From assembly GCA_003218615.1 (NCBI GenBank), contig QHOD01000076.1, forward strand, positions 1-20,036: a stretch of DNA of 20,036 bases. The letters run 5' to 3'. This stretch comes from Verrucomicrobiota bacterium. GTDB taxonomy: Bacteria; Verrucomicrobiota; Verrucomicrobiia; Chthoniobacterales; UBA10450. The position numbers and the translations under genes were made by a program. Below the pieces are notes generated by a model. It saw nothing but the letters and a program-made list of their open reading frames with translations. It ran no database searches and had not been told where the DNA came from. Positions 15,598 through 20,036 of the stretch are shown piece by piece. The stretch's first letter is position 1. Each line of letters opens with the position of its first letter.

Positions 15598-17094
15598 ATG
15601 GATCTTTCCCAATTGCGCCACGACCTGCGCACGCCGCTGAACCAGATGCTCGGGTACAGCGAAATGCTGCTCGAAGACGCGCAGGACCAGCCCGAGGTCG
15701 CGCAGGAGTTGCAGGAAATTCTGGATGGCAGCAAACGGCTGCTTTCCCTCGTCTCAAAAGTCCTGGCCGTTGACGGCGTCAGCCTGGATTTAATTCGCGG
15801 CGAATTGCAGGCGCCATTGGATAGTGTCATGACGCAGGCGCAAAATTTGCTGGCCAAAGCGAAACACGCCGGATTAGCGAATCTTTTGCCCGATCTGCAA
15901 AAAATCGCCACGGCAGCGGGTAACCTGGATGCTTTGCTGAAGAGCGCGAAAATTGAAACCGGGAAGAACGCGCCACCTCCTTCCGCTCTGTCATTATTGC
16001 CCTCCGCAAATTTTTCCGGCAAACCCGCCGTCATTTCCCCGGGACGAATTCTGGTTGTGGACGACAGCGAAATGAACCGCGACATGCTTTGCCGCCGGTT
16101 GGATCGTCAGGGACACAAGTACGTCTGCGCGGAAAATGGCCGGCAGGCCTTGGACGTGCTGGCGCAATCCGATTTCGATCTCGTGCTGCTGGACATCATC
16201 ATGCCGGAAATGGACGGCTACCAGGTGCTCAACGCATTGAAAAACGATCCCAAGCTCCGGCACCTGCCGGTGATCATGCTTTCAGCGCTGGATGAAATTG
16301 AGAGCGTGGTGCACTGCATCGAAATGGGCGCGGACGATTATTTGCCCAAGCCGTTCAATCCGGTCTTGCTCAAGGCCCGCATCGGCGCGTGCCTGGAAAA
16401 GAAGCACCTGCGCGACAAGGAGCGGAGGTACCTGGAGCAATTACAAATGGAACAGGAAAAATCCGAGCGGCTGCTTCTGAATGTCTTGCCAAAAGAAATT
16501 GCCGACCGGCTCAAAGGTGGCGAGGAGGCCATTGCCGACCATTTTGCCGACGTCACGATTTTATTTGCCGATCTCGTCGGGTTCACCACCATCTCCCAGC
16601 GTATGTCAGCCGTCGATTTGGTGAATTTGTTGAATGAAATCTTCAGCGCCTTCGACCACCTCGCGGCGCGTCACGGCCTGGAAAAAATCAAAACCATTGG
16701 CGACGCCTACATGGTCGCGGGCGGGTTACCGGTTTCCCGTCCTGGCCACGCCGAATCCATTGCCGAAATGGCGCTGGACATGCAGCAGGAAATCAACCGG
16801 TTCAACGAGAAATATAACACACAGATCCAGATTCGGATCGGGATCAACACCGGCCCCGTCATCGCGGGGATTATTGGACGAAACAAATTCATTTACGATC
16901 TGTGGGGCGACACGGTCAACACGGCCAGCCGCATGGAATCCCATTGCGTCGCGGACGGGATCCAGGTCACGGAGAAAACCCGTTCGTATTTGGACTCGAA
17001 GTATGTTTTCCAAGACCGCGGCAAAATTGAAGTCAAAGGCAAAGGCGGGATGCAGGTGTATCTTTTGGCTGGAAGAAAAGGTTCCTTGGAATGA
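15598..17094 (+). CDS. DHp/H-box - REC - class III adenylate cyclase fusion
   Basis: This 498-residue soluble protein should make cAMP from ATP under receiver control. Residues 1-120 are helical and begin LRHDLRTPLNQMLGYSEMLL, a HisKA-like H-box with His8, but no HATPase domain follows. REC (about 149-265) has Asp155-Asp156, phospho-acceptor Asp199 (LLDIIMPEMDGY) and Lys251. A coiled coil at about 268-293 leads to LLNVLPKEIADRLK, the usual linker before the catalytic domain (about 315-490). Cyclase residues are complete: metal ligands Asp325 (FADLVGFT) and Asp369 (IGDAYM), adenine-selecting Lys365 and Asp434, and transition-state Asn441 and Arg445. The Lys/Asp pair indicates adenylate rather than guanylate cyclase. 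It starts 63 bases after the receiver gene, without a clear ribosome binding site, and ends the cluster. The natural reading is an output enzyme for the two hybrid kinases. The role of the orphan H-box is unknown: it could dimerise, dock to kinases or act as a phosphotransfer site. Confidence 0.94.
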   Translation: MDLSQLRHDLRTPLNQMLGYSEMLLEDAQDQPEVAQELQEILDGSKRLLSLVSKVLAVDGVSLDLIRGELQAPLDSVMTQAQNLLAKAKHAGLANLLPDLQKIATAAGNLDALLKSAKIETGKNAPPPSALSLLPSANFSGKPAVISPGRILVVDDSEMNRDMLCRRLDRQGHKYVCAENGRQALDVLAQSDFDLVLLDIIMPEMDGYQVLNALKNDPKLRHLPVIMLSALDEIESVVHCIEMGADDYLPKPFNPVLLKARIGACLEKKHLRDKERRYLEQLQMEQEKSERLLLNVLPKEIADRLKGGEEAIADHFADVTILFADLVGFTTISQRMSAVDLVNLLNEIFSAFDHLAARHGLEKIKTIGDAYMVAGGLPVSRPGHAESIAEMALDMQQEINRFNEKYNTQIQIRIGINTGPVIAGIIGRNKFIYDLWGDTVNTASRMESHCVADGIQVTEKTRSYLDSKYVFQDRGKIEVKGKGGMQVYLLAGRKGSLE

Positions 17095-17104
17095 CTGAAG
17101 GTAG

Positions 17105-17920
17105 CTAGGAATTGATCGCGCGCAGGTAACGCTGGGCTGAACGAGTGATGGCGGATTTGGCGTCGGATGAGACGTTCGCTTTCCACCAGCCGCCGTAGAT
17201 GTGATCGAATGAAAATGGTTCGATCCTTTCGAGAATCCGATGAATGGCGGCGGGTCCGAGCGGAATCAGATTCGGGTAGCTCCGCATGAAGCTGACGTAA
17301 CGGCGGTCCTGTACCACGGTAATGATGTCGCCGGTGAGCAACGCGCTTTTGCTCCGGCAGCCGGCGGACGCTGCGGACCAATGCAACACGGTGCCGCCCT
17401 CGAAATGGCCGCCGCAATTGATCAACGTGAGATCAGCCCAAAGTGACAGGGTTGTTCCTTCCCAAAACTGAATGCGCGGACTTTCGCGCATGACCCATTG
17501 TCGATCTTTCGCGTGCAAAAAGATTTGCGCGTCAAAACGGTCGGCCCATTCGACCATCGACGAGTAAAAATGCGGATGCGAAATCGCGATGGCACGGATA
17601 CCGCCGCGCGCTTTCACTTCGGCGATAGTTTCATCGTCCACCAATGAGATGCAATCCCAGAGGAGATTTCCGCCGGGCGATTGCAAAAGCAATGCGCGTT
17701 GCCCGATGGCAAACTCAGGCTCTGTCCCGATGCCGAGAAGCTGCGGCGCTTCGTCTTCGAAACGGTTATGATGATCGGCCGCCAGGCGCTCGAGCGTCGT
17801 CCACTGCTGACCGCCGTAACGAACAAATTGCCGTTCGTCTTCGCAAATCGTGCAATGCGGCGGCGGGTTGGCAGTCGCGTCAAACTGCGCTCCGCATTGC
17901 ACGCAGATGAAGTTTTCCAT
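17105..17920 (-). CDS. Zinc-ribbon MBL-fold metallo-hydrolase
   Basis: This 271-residue cytosolic protein joins an N-terminal zinc ribbon (Cys6-x2-Cys9, Cys23-x2-Cys26) to a metallo-beta-lactamase fold. The fold shows LLQSPGGNLLWDCI, AIAISHPHFYSSMVEWADRF, a GGHFEGGTVLHW loop, LLTGDII and a final HIYGGWW. The first metal motif reads HPHFYS rather than HxHxDH, so the second-metal Asp and His are replaced and the site may bind one metal or be altered. Later candidate ligands (His in GGHF, Asp in TGDI) remain. The substrate is unknown, and glyoxalase II-like thioesterase activity is possible. The open frame extends to GTG 17962. That extension is made of a repeat hairpin also found downstream, so I take ATG 17920, which has no strong ribosome binding site. 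It is convergent with the cyclase gene, with only about ten bases between stop codons. Confidence 0.88.
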   Translation of the reverse strand: MENFICVQCGAQFDATANPPPHCTICEDERQFVRYGGQQWTTLERLAADHHNRFEDEAPQLLGIGTEPEFAIGQRALLLQSPGGNLLWDCISLVDDETIAEVKARGGIRAIAISHPHFYSSMVEWADRFDAQIFLHAKDRQWVMRESPRIQFWEGTTLSLWADLTLINCGGHFEGGTVLHWSAASAGCRSKSALLTGDIITVVQDRRYVSFMRSYPNLIPLGPAAIHRILERIEPFSFDHIYGGWWKANVSSDAKSAITRSAQRYLRAINS

Positions 17921-17927
17921 CGTGATG

Positions 17928-18033
17928 CGTAACACAGGCATCTTGCCGGTTTGGTCAAGCACGGCTTAGAACCTGCGGCGGTTTCAGCGGACGGGATGCC
18001 CGTGCGGCGGACAGCCAGGATGGCTGTGTTACG
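17928..18033. repeat. Cluster of three short hairpins, two being inverted copies of one unit
   Basis: The unit at 17928-17947 (CGTAACACAG-GCATCTTGCC) recurs as the reverse complement of 18014-18033 with 17 of 20 bases matching. Two of the three differences are paired: the stem GGCA/TGCC in one copy is GCCA/TGGC in the other, so pairing is kept. The second copy lies in the longer perfect palindrome ACAGCC-AGGAT-GGCTGT (18011-18027). Between them is ACGGG-ATG-CCCGT (17991-18003). The cluster sits between the DUF2807 gene and the MBL gene, both on the minus strand. It looks like a REP-type interspersed element that could end or protect transcripts. Confidence 0.7.
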
Positions 18034-18046
18034 TAGCGAGCGCCCG

Positions 18047-18694
18047 CTAATCCTTGTGTCGAATGGAGCCGGCGCCGGTGATGTGTTTTTCGATGGTTGT
18101 CGGATTGCCGGAATAAGAAACTTTGCCCGCGCCGGTGATGGCGACTTTCAATGTTTCGGCTACCGCAATCTCAGCATCAGCTGCCCCGGTCGTAGAGATT
18201 TCAGCTGTTTTGGTTTGCAGAGCGCCTGCATTTAATTCGCTCGCTCCGGTCATATCGGCCAGGAGCTCGTCGATGTTTCCATCGAGTTTGACCTCTGATG
18301 CGCCGGTTGATTGGAAAGCAAATCTTAGCCCGGATAATTGATTCGCGCTCAGCTTTACCGCGCCGCTAATCTTTGCGCCGGTGCGCGTTGGGCTCGATAT
18401 CACGACCTTGATCCCGTGCGTCGGCCAAATGGTTTCACGCGTGTGCAAGCGAAGTGTGTCGCCGGAAACCTGGTTGTCGATGTAAGGAAGAAGATTTTCA
18501 TCCGTTGTGACGCTGAGAGCGGGCGCGCCATTTCGCCACTCGATCGTAAACGCGCCGCTGGCCTCGACGGTAGCGAAAGCGCTGATCGTGCGTTGATCCG
18601 TCTTAATATTGCCGTTGCCTCGAACTCCGACCCAATGGCATCCGGCAACGGCAATCATGCATGTGGAAAAAAATATGGCGGTGATTTTCTTCAT
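18047..18694 (-). CDS. DUF2807 (GIN / adhesin-head-like) lipoprotein
   Basis: This 215-residue exported lipoprotein has a signal sequence MKKITAIFFSTCMIAVAG with a lipobox VAGC and lipidated Cys19. The rest is a DUF2807 beta-helix-like domain made of short repeats ending in small residues: ISGAVKLSANQL, STGASEVKLDGN, MTGASELNAGAL, TTGAADAEIAVA and ITGAGKVSYSGN, finishing with HITGAGSIRHKD. The recurrent TGA-S/A-x-h unit is typical of this head domain, found in envelope proteins of Gram-negative bacteria. It should be anchored to the outer or inner membrane facing the periplasm or outside. The function is not established. The longer open frame to 18847 is rejected because its extra 51 codons run through a repeat hairpin and lack the signal sequence at the N-terminus. 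It follows the exported protein gene by 149 bases on the same strand. Confidence 0.9.
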   Translation of the reverse strand: MKKITAIFFSTCMIAVAGCHWVGVRGNGNIKTDQRTISAFATVEASGAFTIEWRNGAPALSVTTDENLLPYIDNQVSGDTLRLHTRETIWPTHGIKVVISSPTRTGAKISGAVKLSANQLSGLRFAFQSTGASEVKLDGNIDELLADMTGASELNAGALQTKTAEISTTGAADAEIAVAETLKVAITGAGKVSYSGNPTTIEKHITGAGSIRHKD

Positions 18695-18767
18695 AGGAAT
18701 GCGCTTCTTTCGATGAGACGGGATGATGGGCGTTTTTGGATTCAAAAATTTGCGATCTGACATTTTT

Positions 18768-18840
18768 GTCATTCCGAGCGGAGTCGAGGAATCTCTTGCT
18801 GTTGGGAGCGAGAGACATCTCGACTTCGCTCGACATGAAA
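18768..18840. repeat. Interspersed hairpin repeat (GTCATTCCGAGC... type)
   Basis: GAGCG-g-AGTCGAG (18776-18788) pairs with CTCGACT-t-CGCTC (18819-18831), a 13-bp stem with one G-T wobble. An inner TCTCT/AGAGA pairing follows. The flanks read TTGTCATTCC and GACATGAAA. Elements with this wording are, from memory, scattered between genes in many environmental genomes. Here it fills the gap between two minus-strand genes. Its open reading through both strands produces spurious N-terminal extensions. Confidence 0.65.
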
Positions 18841-18843
18841 CAG

Positions 18844-20028
18844 TCACTTCACGATCTTCAGCTTCACCGTCTCAACCAAGACATCGTCCACGTAAAACTC
18901 CGCTCGATAATCGCCCAGAGCCCAGCCATCATCGGGTCGCGACAGTGTGAATGCTCCGTGAGAAGTTGGGCTTTCGACGATGGCGGAAGCTTCGTCCACT
19001 TTGTAATCGGGAGGAAAATCCTCGCCAAGATTCTCAGCAATCCACACCGCGCGCACCTTAGCGCCTTTGCCGAGGCGATGTCCCTTCCAGCGCGCAAAAA
19101 TCTGCGGTGTGTCCGACGAAAATGTCGTGGTCGCCTTGCCAAACCGCGTTCGGGCAAAACTCACAGAAATTCTCTTTGGCGCCGCGTCCGGTTTCACCTC
19201 CGGCCTATCCGCAATTTTTGGCCCGTCCGCCAACTCGAGGGATATGCGCTGAAGCAGATCGCCATTTGTAGCGCGCATCGTTGTAACGTCTTTGACTATT
19301 CCCGTCCCAAGCGCGAACCAGCGGTCAATTGTCATCGGGCTAGGCGACGTTTGCTCTCCGTGGATGCGGAACGCATGAAATTTTCCCGCTGGTACATCGA
19401 CATCTCCTTCTCCGATCACTTCGTAGTGTTGATGCACTTTCAAGTCGCCAGCCTGGCCGTCGAAGTTCCAGCTCGCGCCCCGCTTGAGCGGCGTGGCAAT
19501 CATCGCCTGCGGTGGGTTAAATTTAATAAATTCGCCATCCACGTTAACCCGGGCCGAACAGAGGATTCCACGTTCGTCCACAGTAAGGAGATCTGTATTT
19601 GTAACCACGCCGCTCCGGTGCATTTCGAATTTGAGAAGCTCATTGCCATCGACGTTCTCTGTTCCGGCGATGCGGTACAGCACCGGGAGGCGAATTTTCC
19701 CACCAGCGTCTGGTTTTACATCGGGAACACTAAATCCTCTGCCCAGTTCTTCTGCCATGTTGTAGCGCCAAGCCGTCCCGGTTGCGGTGGGAATAAGCGG
19801 AGCGGCCAACGCGGATGCCGGCAAAAATAAGGCAGCAAAGAGAATGTTCCGAAACTGCGTGCCCTCGCCACGGCGAGCAGTCCGTCGCAGCGCCCAACTA
19901 ATGTTCGGGAATGGATTCGGCTTTGGCGCACCACGGTCTCTGTGTACTCTGCGGGCGGTCATAAGCATGCTTCGTGAATATTGCACATCGATCTCGATCG
20001 TGGCGCTGCTTTTGTGTTCGCAAGCCAT
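18844..20028 (-). CDS. Exported protein of unknown function
   Basis: I do not recognise a family. The 394-residue frame has a hydrophobic export segment at about 61-76 (NILFAALFLPASALAAP), with a likely cleavage after ALAA. The mature part is beta-rich. It has a W-R-Y-N-M opening, alternating polar and hydrophobic strands, a KVHQHYEVIGEGDVDVPAGK-like central block and a C-terminal domain ending GDYRAEFYVDDVLVETVKLK. The DYRAEFYVDD-type ending is common in proteins with an Ig-like or beta-sandwich tail. The start is uncertain: ATG 20028 and the nearby ATGs at 19968 and 19962 all leave a 38-60 residue Arg-rich stretch before the signal segment. That stretch coincides with repeat-like DNA, and no start codon lies closer. 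Either the leader is unusually long, a rare start is used, or the 5' end is damaged. It is followed by the DUF2807 lipoprotein gene, and both are envelope proteins. Confidence 0.7.
   Translation of the reverse strand: MACEHKSSATIEIDVQYSRSMLMTARRVHRDRGAPKPNPFPNISWALRRTARRGEGTQFRNILFAALFLPASALAAPLIPTATGTAWRYNMAEELGRGFSVPDVKPDAGGKIRLPVLYRIAGTENVDGNELLKFEMHRSGVVTNTDLLTVDERGILCSARVNVDGEFIKFNPPQAMIATPLKRGASWNFDGQAGDLKVHQHYEVIGEGDVDVPAGKFHAFRIHGEQTSPSPMTIDRWFALGTGIVKDVTTMRATNGDLLQRISLELADGPKIADRPEVKPDAAPKRISVSFARTRFGKATTTFSSDTPQIFARWKGHRLGKGAKVRAVWIAENLGEDFPPDYKVDEASAIVESPTSHGAFTLSRPDDGWALGDYRAEFYVDDVLVETVKLKIVK
19864..19877. repeat. Short perfect hairpin CTCGCC-AC-GGCGAG
   Basis: This is a perfect 6-bp stem with a two-base loop just upstream (on the minus strand) of the export segment of the last gene. 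A second repeat-like stretch, CTCTGTGTACTCTGCGGG, lies at about 19937-19954. Both suggest the DNA before the signal segment is intergenic-type sequence, although the frame stays open through it. Confidence 0.35.
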
Positions 20029-20036
20029 CGGCGTCG

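Noticed and set aside
17094..17105. Shared bidirectional terminator between the cyclase and MBL genes
   Set aside because: The stop codons are only about ten bases apart and no stem-loop fits in the gap.
18736..19830. 364-residue plus-strand open frame
   Set aside because: It is antisense to the exported protein gene and starts inside the interspersed hairpin. No domain or signal sequence, and the composition is shadow-like.
1..20036. CRISPR array, tRNA, rRNA, transposase or prophage genes
   Set aside because: No regularly spaced direct repeats, no RNA-gene signatures and no transposase or phage protein motifs were seen on either strand.

Overview
The window is a compact, gene-dense bacterial chromosome segment of moderately high GC, with genes on both strands and short spacers. 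Gene content and repeats suggest a soil or freshwater bacterium, most likely Verrucomicrobiota (Chthoniobacterales-like) and less likely Acidobacteriota. The clues are a GH15 enzyme with an SDR, DUF2231 and transaldolase neighbours, a CDGSH protein, long hybrid kinases, and interspersed short hairpin repeats between genes. This placement rests on recognition, not on a search. There are no rRNA, tRNA, CRISPR or intact mobile-element genes.

Layout. (1) 1-4149, minus strand: a GH15 glucoamylase/trehalase-like enzyme, a four-helix membrane protein and a CDGSH iron-sulfur protein, followed by a promoter and long leader, then DAHP synthase (aroF type) and the start of a TrpG/PabA glutamine amidotransferase that runs off the left edge. 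(2) 4218-6836: a membrane-tethered SDR oxidoreductase facing away from GH15, a transaldolase reduced to its first 60 codons, a DUF2231 membrane protein, a perfect 8-8-8 dyad in a divergent promoter region, a SufR-like cysteine-rich HTH regulator, and a remnant holding only the last 24 codons of an M2 (ACE-like) peptidase. (3) 6951-8195, minus: an MgtE magnesium transporter. (4) 8394-17094, plus: the most notable block, five signalling genes. They are a UrtA-like amide/urea-binding protein with no permease genes, two tandem hybrid histidine kinases with unrelated Cache sensors but near-identical kinase-REC-REC halves, a stand-alone receiver protein, and an H-box/DHp-REC-class III adenylate cyclase fusion. 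(5) 17105-20028, minus: a zinc-ribbon MBL-fold protein, a DUF2807 lipoprotein and an exported protein of unknown function, separated by repeat hairpins.

How the parts may work together. The simplest reading of block 4 is a ligand-sensing phosphorelay ending in cAMP. The binding protein and the two Cache sensors detect extracellular small molecules, the kinases feed several receivers, and one receiver gates an adenylate cyclase with a complete adenine-type active site. No HPt domain and no obvious cAMP effector lie in the window. The two broken genes in block 2 mark old rearrangement points in an otherwise ordinary carbohydrate/stress neighbourhood.
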